A DNA stretch of 64,000 bases from Streptomyces triculaminicus (GTDB taxonomy: Bacteria > Actinomycetota > Actinomycetes > Streptomycetales > Streptomycetaceae): assembly GCF_017349075.1 (NCBI RefSeq), contig NZ_JAFMOF010000001.1, forward strand, positions 434,001 through 498,000, given 5' to 3'. Each line of letters opens with the position of its first letter. Position 1 is the first letter of the stretch. Below are positions 8,159 through 16,497 of the stretch, in pieces. The notes below the pieces were generated by a model. It did not search any database, was not told the origin of the DNA, and worked only from the letters and a program-made list of their open reading frames with translations. The translations under genes and the position numbers were made by a program.

Positions 8159-8923
8159 TCACATCCTGACCGTCGCGAGGTGCTTTCCGTCGAGGGTGCG
8201 GACCTCGAAACGGGCGATGTCGGCGCGTTCGAACGCGGCGCCGCCGTGGGTGTAGAGCGGCTCGGCGCCCCACTTGGCCGGGGAGCCGTCCCCCTTGTCC
8301 ATGCCGTATCCGGAGGCGGGGACGGCCCAGGTGGTGACGGTCTGCTCCTGGCCGTTCCTGCCGACGGCGACGAGGTCGCAGGTCAGGGGGCCCTTGACGT
8401 TGCCCAGCCGGAGCGCCACATGGGTGCCCCAGGGCTTGTTCTGCAGCGAGACGGTCGCGTCGACCTTGGTGACGGGATCGACGGCGCCGATCTTGTCGCC
8501 TTCTTCGTACATCTGCTTGGCCGCGCTGACGCCGCTGTGGTCGGGGACGTCCCGTGCGGTGAGCGCGGCGCCGGCGAACGGCCCGGCGACGATCAGCGCG
8601 GCGGCCGCGGCAGCCAGGCACAGCCGGCGGACGCGCCGAGCCCGGCGGGTGGCGGTGACGTCGTCGAGCGCCCGGTCCAGCAGCTCGGGGCGGGGCCGGA
8701 CGGTGAGGAGGCCGGGGTCGGGGGACGACTCCTTGAACTCGGCGAGGAAGGGGGTGAGGCCCATCAGGTCGTCGAGCTCGGCGGCGCACCGGGGGCACTC
8801 GGCGAGGTGTTCCTCGAAGCGGGCGGCGTCGGCCTCGTCGAGGACGCCGAGGGCGTAGGGGCCGACGGCGGTGTGCCCGTCGTCCCGGCGCGGGTGCTCA
8901 TGGTCCGGTGCCGGCCCGTTCAT
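8159..8923 (-). CDS. Anti-sigma factor with zinc-binding ZAS-type N terminus
   Basis: A 254-residue single-pass membrane protein predicted to sequester the ECF sigma factor encoded just upstream. The N-terminal cytosolic part carries HLAECPRCAAEL, the H-x3-C-x2-C motif of zinc-containing anti-sigma factors. LCLAAAAAALIVAGPFAGAA (about residues 98-117) is the membrane segment. The outer domain has the strand pattern of the RskA-like sensor region (VTVSLQNKPWGTHVALRLGN). The ATG at 8923 overlaps the sigma-factor stop as ATGA (8920-8923) with GAGGAG upstream, so the two are translationally coupled, as expected for a regulator and its antagonist. Confidence 0.88.
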   Translation of the reverse strand: MNGPAPDHEHPRRDDGHTAVGPYALGVLDEADAARFEEHLAECPRCAAELDDLMGLTPFLAEFKESSPDPGLLTVRPRPELLDRALDDVTATRRARRVRRLCLAAAAAALIVAGPFAGAALTARDVPDHSGVSAAKQMYEEGDKIGAVDPVTKVDATVSLQNKPWGTHVALRLGNVKGPLTCDLVAVGRNGQEQTVTTWAVPASGYGMDKGDGSPAKWGAEPLYTHGGAAFERADIARFEVRTLDGKHLATVRM

Positions 8924-9459
8924 GCCGTCACTCCTCGTTCCTCGAGCGAGAGCTTCAGGGAGCGCAGCGCGTAGAAGACGCGGGACCGGACGGTCCCGGC
9001 CGGTACGCCCAGCGCCTGTGCTGCCTCGCTCACCGTACGTCCTTTGAAGTAGGTCTCGATCAAGGCCTCTCGGTGGGCTTCGGACAGGTCGCCGAGCGCG
9101 TCGGAGATGGTCATCAGGCGCAGCGCCCGGTCGATCTCGTCGGCCGCGGGGATCAGCTCCAGGGGGCCGGGATCGACCTCGCGGGGGCGGGACTGCCGGC
9201 TGCGGTGGTTGTCGATGACGATGCGCCGGGCGACGGTCACCAGCCACGGCCGTACGGAGCCTGCGGATCCGCGCAGCTGGTCGGCGTTGCGCCAGGCGCG
9301 CAGCAGCGTCTCCTGGACGACGTCCTCCGCCCGCTGGCGGTCGCCTGCCACCAGGCGCAGCACGAAGGCCAGCAGAGGGCCGGCGTGCTCCTCGTAGAGC
9401 GACCGCATCAGGTCCTCGTCGGGACGCGTCCTGTCAGCCACGGCGGCATCCTTGCGCAA
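8920..9459 (-). CDS. ECF RNA polymerase sigma factor
   Basis: A 179-residue extracytoplasmic-function sigma factor. Region 2 runs from LYEEHAGPLLAFVLRL through AEDVVQETLLRAWRN to RPWLVTVARRIVIDNHR. Region 4 is DLSEAHREALIETYFKGRTVSEAAQALGV with the helix-turn-helix VPAGTVRSRVFYALRSL. There is no C-terminal extension. The start is TTG at 9459, supported by GAGGGGGA six bases upstream; a GTG at 9441 is an alternative. By position it corresponds to the sigma gene next to the malic enzyme/HelD region in other streptomycetes (SigU in S. coelicolor, from memory). The trigger it senses cannot be read from sequence. Confidence 0.9.
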   Translation of the reverse strand: MRKDAAVADRTRPDEDLMRSLYEEHAGPLLAFVLRLVAGDRQRAEDVVQETLLRAWRNADQLRGSAGSVRPWLVTVARRIVIDNHRSRQSRPREVDPGPLELIPAADEIDRALRLMTISDALGDLSEAHREALIETYFKGRTVSEAAQALGVPAGTVRSRVFYALRSLKLSLEERGVTA

Positions 9460-9486
9460 GCCATCCCCCTCGGTCGAGAGCGCGGT

Positions 9487-9499
9487 CCGGGATTCCCGG
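9487..9499. repeat. 13-bp inverted repeat upstream of the sigma gene
   Basis: CCGGGATTCCCGG is a perfect 6-bp inverted repeat around one base, in the 60-base gap between the lipoprotein stop and the sigma-factor start. It may be a short terminator for the lipoprotein gene or an operator; nothing decides between them. Confidence 0.35.
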
Positions 9500-9519
9500 G
9501 GCGCGGCTTCCCTCTGCCG

Positions 9520-10131
9520 TCAGTAGCCGTAACCGCCGGTTCCGCCGGACGTGCCGCCGGTGGAGCCGGAGTCACCGGCCGGGGCCTTGGCGGGGGCCTG
9601 CGCCTTCTTGCCCTGCGGCCCGGCGGCGAACCAGGTGCCTCCGACGCCCTGGCCCTTGGTGTCGCCGGGCTTGGCGTCCTTGGCGAACCGGTAGAGCGGC
9701 CAGCCGCCGAGCGTCAGCTGCTTGGAGCCGTCGGCGCGGGTGACGGTGGCCACGAGGCTCTTGTCGACGCCCTTGAGGGAGACCTGGTCGGCGGCCGTCA
9801 CGGGCGGCCAGGCGGCGGCGCAGTCGCCCTCGCAGTGGGAGGCGGAGGGCTTGGCCGTGTCCTTGTCGAAGCGATAGAGGGTGAAGCCCTTGGTGTCGGT
9901 GACGACGGTGCCCAGCTTCGGGTCCTGGGCCGTGGTCAGGCCGGCGGCGCCGGCGTCGGGCTGCTGCGGCTGTTCCTTCGGTTGTTCCTGCTGCGGGCCC
10001 GGCGTGCTCTTGTCGCTCCCGCCGTACGAGGAGTCGCCCGCTCCGCAGCCCGTCGCGGTGAGCGCGAGTGCCACCGCCCCGCCGACCGCGAACAGGCCGA
10101 TGCGTGCGGTCCTCCGCGCGTGTGCCGTCAT
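9520..10131 (-). CDS. Secreted lipoprotein with two Yx(FWY)xxD repeats
   Basis: A 203-residue exported lipoprotein. An Arg-containing N terminus and hydrophobic segment (IGLFAVGGAVALALTATGC) lead to a lipobox Cys near residue 29. A Gln/Pro/Lys-rich linker follows. The mature part has two related repeats built around LYRFDKD and LYRFAKD with a CEGDCAAAWPPV box, the pattern of the COG4315 lipoprotein family of unknown function. The C-terminus is a Gly/Ser/Thr-rich tail ending GGYGY. The ATG at 10131 follows GGGGAC. It sits directly upstream of the sigma/anti-sigma pair on the same strand (60-base gap), so it may be co-transcribed or be part of the envelope response, which is inference. Confidence 0.82.
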   Translation of the reverse strand: MTAHARRTARIGLFAVGGAVALALTATGCGAGDSSYGGSDKSTPGPQQEQPKEQPQQPDAGAAGLTTAQDPKLGTVVTDTKGFTLYRFDKDTAKPSASHCEGDCAAAWPPVTAADQVSLKGVDKSLVATVTRADGSKQLTLGGWPLYRFAKDAKPGDTKGQGVGGTWFAAGPQGKKAQAPAKAPAGDSGSTGGTSGGTGGYGY

Positions 10132-10238
10132 GACGTCCCCTTGGTGTGCGGGTGCGGGCCGAGAGCCCCTTCCGGCCATGAGTACGCACGCGTGGGCCGC
10201 CGTGTTCACCTCCGGGGCGGGAAATCTCCGCCGGTGGC

Positions 10239-10811
10239 CTACCGGCGCTTCATCGCCCGGTGGCGGGCCACCCGCTCGCGGTTGCCGCACACTTCGCTGG
10301 AGCACCAGCGCCGGCGCCGCCCCCGCGAGGTGTCGAGGTAGACCAGCGGGCAGCCCTCCCCCTCGCACCGGCGCAGCCGGTTCCGCTCCGCCGGATCGGT
10401 GAGCAGCTGCACGGCGTCCCGGGCGATCTGCCCCACCAGGGCGCCGCAGTCGGGGGTTCCGGTGACGGCGCGTACGAGGTCGCCGTCGGCGCTCCGCACG
10501 ACGACCGGTGCGGGCGGCGCGGTGACCGCGAGGGCGTTGACGCGCTCCAGGTCGGGGTCGGCGGCCCGGCCGTCGATCTCGGCGTGCACGACGCGGTGCA
10601 GCAGGCCGCGGGCCGCCTGGAAACGCGCCAGCCACGCCGCGTCCACGGCGTCGAGCGGGGTGCCCGGCGGCACCAGGCCCACGCCGAGCAGCCAGGCCCG
10701 TAATCGCCGGGGGCTGTCCAGCCGCTCCACCGGCTCGGCCGTGGCGACCAGGTCGAGGCACAGCCTCCCGGCGTCGAAGCGCAGGTCGTAGGAGGCCGCT
10801 GCCGACGCCAT
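10239..10811 (-). CDS. CGNR zinc-finger / ABATE domain regulator
   Basis: A 190-residue putative DNA-binding regulator. The N-terminal two thirds match the ABATE ligand-binding-like domain (FDAGRLCLDLVATAEPVERL; SPRRLRAWLLGVGLV). The C-terminal zinc finger is RRCEGEGCPLVYLDTSRG, then RRRWCSSEVCGNRERVARHR, with the defining CGNR tetrad and four Cys ligands. Members are usually treated as transcription factors of unknown target. The ATG at 10811 is the only good start; its ribosome site is a modest AAAGGGG. It is separated from both neighbours by about 110 bases, so it may be monocistronic. Confidence 0.88.
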   Translation of the reverse strand: MASAAASYDLRFDAGRLCLDLVATAEPVERLDSPRRLRAWLLGVGLVPPGTPLDAVDAAWLARFQAARGLLHRVVHAEIDGRAADPDLERVNALAVTAPPAPVVVRSADGDLVRAVTGTPDCGALVGQIARDAVQLLTDPAERNRLRRCEGEGCPLVYLDTSRGRRRRWCSSEVCGNRERVARHRAMKRR

Positions 10812-10920
10812 GCGCGTCCCCTTTCCACGAGTCCCTCGGCGGCGCCGCGTTCCCGGCCCCGCCCGAGCTGCCGCACCTCAGGGTGCCCCGGCCGGCCGGC
10901 CTCGAAAACCCCCGGGCCGG

Positions 10921-12129
10921 TCAGCTCCGCGCGGGCCCCTCGGCGTGCTCGCGCCGCCATCCTCCGGCCCTGCTGCGGCGCCGCAGCAGGGCGACGCCCG
11001 TCGCGGCGACCGCCGCCGCGAGGCCCGCGCTCATGGCCGTGATCAGCAGGGTGCGGTCCGGGCCGTCGTCGCCGGGACCGGAGGCGGCCGCGGAGGCGGC
11101 GTGGCCGGTGACGACGAGGTGGCCCGTGCGCTTGACCCGTCCGTGGTGGCTGATGACGGTGACGGGGTAGCGGCCGGCCTCCAGGCCCGCGCGGACGCGG
11201 GCCGGGCCGTAGTAGCGGGGGTCGTCGCCGTCCCCGGCCTTGCTGTCGTCGCGCCGCAGCGGCACGGGCCGCTCGAAGGCGGGCGAGGTCGCCATCAGCC
11301 GTTCCTCCTCCCCCGGATCGGGTGAGGCGTCCCTCCACAGCACGTTGACGCTGCCGCCGGCCCGGACCCGGTGCCCGTGCGGGCGGGCGTCGTCGGGCCG
11401 GCCGGAGGCGGTGAAGAACGCCGGTCCCCGCGCCCTGCCCACGTAGTCGGAGTCGCCGGGGCGGGCCGCGCGGACCTCGAGCGGCTTCTCGTCGATCCGA
11501 CGCCCGTCCGGGCCGCTGAGCGCGACCTTGTACGTGCCGTCCTTGACGTCCGTCGGCAGGGCGACGAACGCGGTGAACATCCGCGGGTTGTTCCAGTGGC
11601 CGCCGGCCGGGTCGTGGGTCAGCCGCACCTTCGCTGCGAAGGCCGGCGAGGCCGCCGTGAAGACGTCGCCCCGCTCCCCCGGGTAGAGGTCGTCGAAGGA
11701 CAGGGCCAGCCGCTCCCCCGGCCGCAGCACGTCGCCCGGTGTGCCCGCCAGGAACTCCGGCCGCCGCGCGGCCTTGACCTCCACCCGCTCCTTGGCCACC
11801 GCCCTGCCGCCGGCCCGGACGGTGAGGGGGTACGTACCAGGCGCCACGGTCATCGAGATCGCGGGCCGCCCGTGGTGACCGGCGCCGTCCTGGGTGTAGG
11901 GGGCCAGGCGCACGGGACGGGGGAAGACGGGCGAGGAGACGGTGACCTCGCCGGGGCCCCGTACGCCCCGCACATCGATGTCGATCAGCTCGCCGGGGCG
12001 GTTGTCGTAGGCGCCGTTGAGCAGCAGCTGCACCCCGCCCGGTCCGTCGTCGGCCGACGCGGCCGGGACCGCGCCCAGCCACAGCGCGACGACTGCCGGC
12101 ACGGCGACCGCCGTCCGTGTCCAGTTCAC
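10921..12129 (-). CDS. Exported, C-terminally membrane-anchored hypothetical protein
   Basis: I do not recognise a named family. The 402-residue protein has a Sec signal peptide (VAVPAVVALWLGAVPAASA, cleavage near residue 26). Three similar beta-rich segments follow, each around SPVFPRPVRL, SPAFAAKVRL or SPAFERPVPL. This looks like an internal triplicated Ig-like module in which each copy begins with a PGE/PGEV or RPGERL turn. A C-terminal transmembrane helix (TLLITAMSAGLAAAVAATGVALL) and an Arg-rich tail anchor it facing outward. The start is GTG at 12129 behind GGGGGTGG. The triple repeat suggests a structural or adhesion-like surface protein rather than an enzyme. The tmRNA terminator lies upstream. 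Confidence 0.75.
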   Translation of the reverse strand: MNWTRTAVAVPAVVALWLGAVPAASADDGPGGVQLLLNGAYDNRPGELIDIDVRGVRGPGEVTVSSPVFPRPVRLAPYTQDGAGHHGRPAISMTVAPGTYPLTVRAGGRAVAKERVEVKAARRPEFLAGTPGDVLRPGERLALSFDDLYPGERGDVFTAASPAFAAKVRLTHDPAGGHWNNPRMFTAFVALPTDVKDGTYKVALSGPDGRRIDEKPLEVRAARPGDSDYVGRARGPAFFTASGRPDDARPHGHRVRAGGSVNVLWRDASPDPGEEERLMATSPAFERPVPLRRDDSKAGDGDDPRYYGPARVRAGLEAGRYPVTVISHHGRVKRTGHLVVTGHAASAAASGPGDDGPDRTLLITAMSAGLAAAVAATGVALLRRRSRAGGWRREHAEGPARS

Positions 12130-12207
12130 CCGGCCACCCCCTTCGGTCCTCCTGTAAGAGGGCCGGCCGGGCCGGGCGGTTGCTCCCGGAGGGCCGTTGG
12201 AGACGAC

Positions 12208-12241
12208 GAAGGCCCCACCGCCTCTCGGCGGTGGGGCCTTC
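12208..12241 (-). terminator. tmRNA terminator
   Basis: A perfect 15-bp stem (GAAGGCCCCACCGCC and its complement, TCTC loop) lies 24 bases beyond the mature 3' end of the minus-strand tmRNA. Confidence 0.85.
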
Positions 12242-12265
12242 GCCTCACATGAAACATGGGATGAG

Positions 12266-12632
12266 TGGAGATGGCGGGAATCGAACCCGCGTCCAACGGT
12301 GCAGAACCAGGGCTTCTCCGTGTGCAGTTCGCTGCGCTTTTCTCGGCCCCGGAGATCACGCGAACAAGTCTCCGACAGGCCCAGTCACTGTTTGATTTCC
12401 CACCAGGTCCCGTGACCGGACCTAGTGGTTTAGTTCCCTAGCTGATGCCAGGATCCGGGTCGGGAACAGCCCCGGGCTGACACTTCGCAAGTCGCTACTT
12501 AGGCAGCGAGGGCGAAGGAATCGCGCTTGGTGTTGGCGATTATTGGTTGCGACATATGGTTTACGAGATCATTGCCGCTTCCTCGACACGCTTCCCCTGC
12601 TTCGACATCCGCTGTCGAAACCGATCATCCCC
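12266..12632 (-). ncRNA. ssrA: Transfer-messenger RNA (tmRNA)
   Basis: tmRNA rescues stalled ribosomes with SmpB and tags the truncated product for proteolysis. On the minus strand the RNA starts GGGGATGATCGGTTTCGACA. It ends with the tRNA-like GGGTTCGATTCCCGCCATCT followed by CCA. GGGGAUG pairs with CAUCUCC in the acceptor stem, with one G-U pair. The tag frame runs from 12537 to the TAA at 12501-12499 and reads ANTKRDSFALAA, whose ALAA end is the usual protease signal. The terminal CCA is not encoded after the discriminator A. The gene follows smpB on the same strand, a natural pairing with its protein partner. Confidence 0.97.
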
Positions 12633-12654
12633 ATGTTGTGTTTTCAAGCTGCGC

Positions 12655-12671
12655 ACCGGTTACCAACCGGT
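12655..12671. repeat. 17-bp inverted repeat just upstream of ssrA
   Basis: ACCGGTTACCAACCGGT is a perfect 7-bp inverted repeat around 3 bases, centred about 31 bases before the tmRNA 5' end. The position overlaps where a -35 element would be, so it may be an operator or a weak smpB terminator. Confidence 0.45.
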
Positions 12672-12732
12672 GTGCGGTTCGCCCATCGTACGTGACCAAC
12701 GCACGAGGGTGCCAGCGTATTCCCGGGAGGGG

Positions 12733-13236
12733 TCAGCCCCGCTGGGCCTGCTGGGCGCGCTGACGCCTGCGGGCGGCCGCGATCGCCCGGTTCGACTCGC
12801 GCGTGTCCTGCTTCTCGCGCAGCGTCTGCCGCTTGTCGTACTCCTTCTTGCCCTTGGCCAGGGCGATCTCGACCTTGGCCCGGCCGTCCTTGAAGTAGAT
12901 GGCGAGCGGCACGATGGTGTGCCCCGTCTCCTGCGACTTCGAGTCGAGCTTGTCGATCTCCGCCCGGTGCATCAGCAGCTTGCGCTTGCGGCGCGCGCTG
13001 TGGTTGGTCCACGTGCCCTGGGCGTACTCGGGGATGTGGGCCTGGTGCAGCCAGGCCTCGCCGCCGTCGATCTGCACGAAGCCGTCCACCAGCGAGGAAC
13101 GACCCTGGCGCAGCGACTTCACCTCGGTGCCGGTCAGCACCATGCCGCATTCATAGGTGTCCAGAATGTGGTAATCGTGTCGCGCCTTCTTGTTCTGCGC
13201 GACCAGTTTGCGACCCGTCTTCTCTTTCTTAGTCAT
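12733..13236 (-). CDS. smpB: SsrA-binding protein
   Basis: SmpB (167 residues) binds the tRNA-like domain of tmRNA and brings it to stalled ribosomes. The family core is clear: [81 protein letters not shown] and [19 protein letters not shown]. The basic C-terminal tail ([17 protein letters not shown]), which enters the mRNA channel, is present. The ATG at 13236 has only a weak ribosome site, which fits coupling to the S41 protease gene ending 18 bases upstream. ssrA lies 100 bases downstream on the same strand. Confidence 0.96.
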   Translation of the reverse strand: MTKKEKTGRKLVAQNKKARHDYHILDTYECGMVLTGTEVKSLRQGRSSLVDGFVQIDGGEAWLHQAHIPEYAQGTWTNHSARRKRKLLMHRAEIDKLDSKSQETGHTIVPLAIYFKDGRAKVEIALAKGKKEYDKRQTLREKQDTRESNRAIAAARRRQRAQQAQRG

Positions 13237-13254
13237 AGCGTCGCCATTCTCGCA

Positions 13255-14505
13255 CTAGGACCCACCCCCGAGGCCACCCAATACTGTGCGGGCCCGCTGC
13301 TCGGCGTCGCCGCGCACGGCCAGGTCGGGGGCGATCCCGGCGCCGTCCACGCGGCGGCCGGCGGGGGTGCGGTAGTGGCCGACGGTGAGCTCGGCGACCG
13401 AGCCGTCGGGCAGCCGGCTGGGCATCTGGACGGACCCCTTGCCGAAGGTCCACGAGCCCACCACGACCGCCCGGCCGCGGTCCTGCAGCGCCCCGGCCAG
13501 CAGCTCGGCGGCGCTCATGGTGCCGCCGTCGACGAGGACGACCAGCGGCCGCCGGGTGTCCCCGCCCGGCTCCGCCCGCAGGGCCTGCTGGCGGCCGTGG
13601 ACGTCGTAGGTGGCGACGAGACCGCCGTCGAGGAAGGCGGAGGCGGCGGTGGCGGCCTCGGTGACCAGCCCGCCGGAGTTGCCGCGCAGGTCCAGCACGA
13701 CGCCCTCGCCGGGCGCTGCCGCGGCCACCGCCTCGCGGACCCGCTCCCCGGTGCCCTTGGTGAAGGAGGCGACCTTGACCAGGGTGGCGGGCGGCCCCGC
13801 GCCGTCACCGTCACCGATCCGCTCGACCTCGACGCTCCGGGTGACCAGCCGCTCCCGCCGCAGCGTGCGCTCCCACCGCCGCCCCCCGCGCCGCAGCTCC
13901 AGGCGTACGGACGTGCCGACGCCGTCCGGCCGGCCCCAGGCCGCCGAGGAGGACCGGCCGTCGCGGAGGCGGTCGCCGCGCAGGAGGGAGACCACCTCGG
14001 TGACCGGGCGGCCGGTGACGTCCGTGCCGTCGATGCCGACGATGCGGTCGCCGGAGGCGATGCCGGCGTGCTCCGCGGGGCTGCCGGGCACGACGCCGCC
14101 CGCCTCCATCCGGCCGTCCGGGGTGCGCCGGATGGTGAGGCCGACGCCGACGTACGCGCCGTCCAGGGCGAGCGCGAAGCCCTCGTACTCGCGGGCGCTG
14201 TAGACCGCGCCCCAGCTGTCGCCGCTGCGGCTGACCACCTCGGCGGCCGCCTCCGAGCCGGACCGGCCGTTCTGCGCGGCCGCCTCGGCGGCGGCCTCGA
14301 CGGCCCGGCGGTCCACGGCGTTGCGGTCCACGGCCCGGGCGGCGGTGCGCGCGGGGGCGCCGTACGCCGGAGTCCGGCCGTCGTCGGTGTCCGCGTCGAA
14401 CGCCCCGGCGGCGGCGCCCGCCGCCAGCACACCGGCGAAGACCAGTGTCAGCGCCGCTCCACGGCGCACGCGGCACTGCGGAGCGAACATCGTCGGGCCG
14501 GGCAT
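13255..14505 (-). CDS. S41 family C-terminal processing peptidase (CtpA-like)
   Basis: A 416-residue secreted or membrane-tethered serine protease. The signal segment is ALTLVFAGVLAAGAAAGAF (about 18-36). An Ala/Arg-rich stretch (45-100) precedes a PDZ domain at about 110-215 (YVGVGLTIRR; GVVPGSPAEHAGIASGDRIVGIDG). The S41 core has VVLDLRGNSGGLV, the catalytic Ser331 in DGGTMSAAELLAGAL and Lys356 in SWTFGKGSVQ, so the Ser-Lys dyad is intact. Such proteases trim or degrade envelope proteins; the substrate is unknown. It sits between ftsX (67-base gap) and smpB (18-base gap), suggesting one operon ftsE-ftsX-protease-smpB. Confidence 0.92.
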   Translation of the reverse strand: MPGPTMFAPQCRVRRGAALTLVFAGVLAAGAAAGAFDADTDDGRTPAYGAPARTAARAVDRNAVDRRAVEAAAEAAAQNGRSGSEAAAEVVSRSGDSWGAVYSAREYEGFALALDGAYVGVGLTIRRTPDGRMEAGGVVPGSPAEHAGIASGDRIVGIDGTDVTGRPVTEVVSLLRGDRLRDGRSSSAAWGRPDGVGTSVRLELRRGGRRWERTLRRERLVTRSVEVERIGDGDGAGPPATLVKVASFTKGTGERVREAVAAAAPGEGVVLDLRGNSGGLVTEAATAASAFLDGGLVATYDVHGRQQALRAEPGGDTRRPLVVLVDGGTMSAAELLAGALQDRGRAVVVGSWTFGKGSVQMPSRLPDGSVAELTVGHYRTPAGRRVDGAGIAPDLAVRGDAEQRARTVLGGLGGGS

Positions 14506-14572
14506 GCGCGTGAGTCTAGGACACCGCGGGGCGCCGCATGGGGAGTTGACCGTACGACGCCCTTGGCACGTC

Positions 14573-15484
14573 TCACACTTTGAGGTATCTCCACAGCGCC
14601 ACGAAGGCCGCCAGAGCGGGCATGAGCAGCCCGATCGCGAGCACGAGCGGGAGCTTGGCCAGTACCGCGTCCCATCCGATGAACTGAATGACGTCGATCT
14701 GATGAACCAGCCAGTTGTTCACCAGGAAGTACTGGCCGCCCACCAGCAGGACGCATGCGAAGCCCGCGCCGAGCAGCCCGGCGAACGCGGCCTCCATGAT
14801 GAACGGGATCTGGATGTAGAAGCTGGAGGCGCCGACCAGCCGCATGATCCCCGTCTCTCGGCGGCGGCTGAAGGCCGAGACCCGGACCGTGTTCACGATC
14901 AGCATCAGGGCGACCACCAGCATCAGCGCCATCACGCCCAGGGCCGCGATGTTCATGCCGTTGAGGAGGTTGAGCAGCGGCTCGAGCGTCTTGCGCTGGT
15001 CCTCCACCTCCTGCACCCCGGCGCGCTGGGCGAAGGCGCTGGAGACGACCTGATACTTGGCGGGGTCGCGGAGCTTGACGCGGAAGGACTCCTGCATCTG
15101 GTCGGGGGTGAGGAAGGAGGCGATCGGCGACTTGCCGAACTGCTCCTTGTAGTGCTTGTACGCCTCGTCCGTCGTCTCGAACTGAACGTTCTGGACGATC
15201 GGCATCTGCTCCAGATCGGCCCTGATCTGCTTCTTCTGGTCCTCGGTGACCGCGCCCCGGGCGCAGGCGGGCTGGGTCTCGGCGTCGTTCTTGTTGCAGA
15301 GGTAGATCGACACGTTGACCTTGTCGTACCAGTAGCCCTTCATCGTGCCGACCTGCTCGCGCATGAGCAGGGAGCCCCCGAACAGGGCGAGCGACAGGGC
15401 GACGGAGACGATCACCGCGAAGGTCATCGTGAGATTGCGGCGGAGACCGACGCCGATCTCCGACAGGACGAACTGGGCGCGCAT
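14573..15484 (-). CDS. ftsX: Cell division ABC transporter permease FtsX
   Basis: FtsX (303 residues) is the membrane subunit of FtsEX, which couples ATP hydrolysis inside to peptidoglycan hydrolase activation outside. TM1 is LTMTFAVIVSVALSLALFGG (18-37). A roughly 140-residue external loop contains CNKNDAETQPACARG and DQMQESFRVKLRDPAKYQ, the region expected to contact hydrolases. Three C-terminal TM segments follow, with the FtsX signature TVRVSAFSRRRETGIMRLVG. Two Cys in the loop could form a disulfide. The ATG at 15484 follows AAAGGACG. It is 52 bases after ftsE; the gap holds an imperfect 13-bp direct repeat (15494-15506 and 15509-15521). Confidence 0.95.
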   Translation of the reverse strand: MRAQFVLSEIGVGLRRNLTMTFAVIVSVALSLALFGGSLLMREQVGTMKGYWYDKVNVSIYLCNKNDAETQPACARGAVTEDQKKQIRADLEQMPIVQNVQFETTDEAYKHYKEQFGKSPIASFLTPDQMQESFRVKLRDPAKYQVVSSAFAQRAGVQEVEDQRKTLEPLLNLLNGMNIAALGVMALMLVVALMLIVNTVRVSAFSRRRETGIMRLVGASSFYIQIPFIMEAAFAGLLGAGFACVLLVGGQYFLVNNWLVHQIDVIQFIGWDAVLAKLPLVLAIGLLMPALAAFVALWRYLKV

Positions 15485-15536
15485 GGCGTCCTTTCAATGC
15501 CTACAGGGTCAATGCCCACAGTGCCGTCTGGACGGT

Positions 15537-16226
15537 TCAGTGCTGGTAGCCGTAGACGCCGCGCGCCTGGTCACGTACGAGACGGCCCTCTTCGAGCTCG
15601 ATGACGCGCTTGCGCATCTGGTCGACGATCTGCTGGTCGTGGGTGGCCATGATCACCGTGGTCCCGGTGCGGTTGATCCGGTCCAGCAGCTTCATGATGC
15701 CGACGGACGTCTGGGGGTCCAGGTTTCCGGTCGGCTCGTCGGCGATCAGCAGCAGCGGGCGGTTGACGAACGCGCGGGCGATCGCGACCCGCTGCTGCTC
15801 GCCGCCGGAGAGCTCGCCGGGCATCCGCTCCTCCTTGCCGCCGAGCCCCACCAGCTCCAGGACCTGCGGCACGGACTTGCGGATCTCCCCGCGCGGCTTG
15901 CCGATGACCTCCAGGGCGAAGGCGACGTTCTGGCCGACGGTCTTGTTGGGCAACAGCCTGAAGTCCTGGAAGACGGTGCCCAACTGGCGGCGCATGTGGG
16001 GCACTTTCCAGTGCGACAGCCGGGCGAGATCCTTGCCCAGCACATGGACCTGGCCGTGGGTGGCGCGTTCCTCGCGCAGCAGCAGGCGCAGGAACGTGGA
16101 CTTCCCGGAACCCGAGGAACCGACCAGGAAGACGAACTCGCCCTTCTCGATCTCGAGCGAGACGTCCCGGAGAGCCGGCCGGTTCTGCTTCGGGTAGGAC
16201 TTGGAGACGTTGTCGAATCGGATCAC
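15537..16226 (-). CDS. ftsE: Cell division ATP-binding protein FtsE
   Basis: FtsE (229 residues) is the cytosolic ATPase of FtsEX. Walker A is GSSGSGKST (36-44), the signature is [14 protein letters not shown], Walker B is [14 protein letters not shown] and the switch His is in [10 protein letters not shown]. The start is GTG at 16226 ([16 protein letters not shown]); in-frame sequence continues upstream without conservation. It heads the division/rescue gene group and has a 271-base upstream region shared with a divergent small gene. Confidence 0.95.
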   Translation of the reverse strand: MIRFDNVSKSYPKQNRPALRDVSLEIEKGEFVFLVGSSGSGKSTFLRLLLREERATHGQVHVLGKDLARLSHWKVPHMRRQLGTVFQDFRLLPNKTVGQNVAFALEVIGKPRGEIRKSVPQVLELVGLGGKEERMPGELSGGEQQRVAIARAFVNRPLLLIADEPTGNLDPQTSVGIMKLLDRINRTGTTVIMATHDQQIVDQMRKRVIELEEGRLVRDQARGVYGYQH

Positions 16227-16256
16227 AAGTGCACCACGCGTCGCCTCGTAGCGGCA

Positions 16257-16281
16257 CGGACGCCGCCTCGTACGGCGTCCG
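16257..16281 (-). promoter_or_regulatory. Hairpin in the ftsE upstream region
   Basis: CGGACGCCG and CGGCGTCCG form a perfect 9-bp stem with a 7-base loop, 31 bases before the ftsE start. If transcribed it would lie in the 5' leader of ftsE; otherwise it may be an operator. Function is unknown. Confidence 0.35.
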
Positions 16282-16497
16282 TCGGTGTGCGTGACCCTAC
16301 CGAACCGCTCGTGCACGCGCAGTGGGCATCCGGCGTTGACGCCGACGACCGCCCCATCGGGGACAAAGTCCCGGACATTCGGCCCCCATCCCGTGGTTTG
16401 GGGGACCGCCCGCGCCGAACGGCGGGAAAGCTGGCACAGTGGTAAGGGGAACCGCTCGGCTTTCTCGCGCGTTGGACGTACCGGAGGAGGAATTCGC

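Noticed and set aside
12266..12330. A tRNA gene (T-arm GGTTCGATTCCCGCC)
   Set aside because: There is no D or anticodon arm next to it; it is the tRNA-like 3' half of the tmRNA, whose 5' half and tag frame are found upstream.
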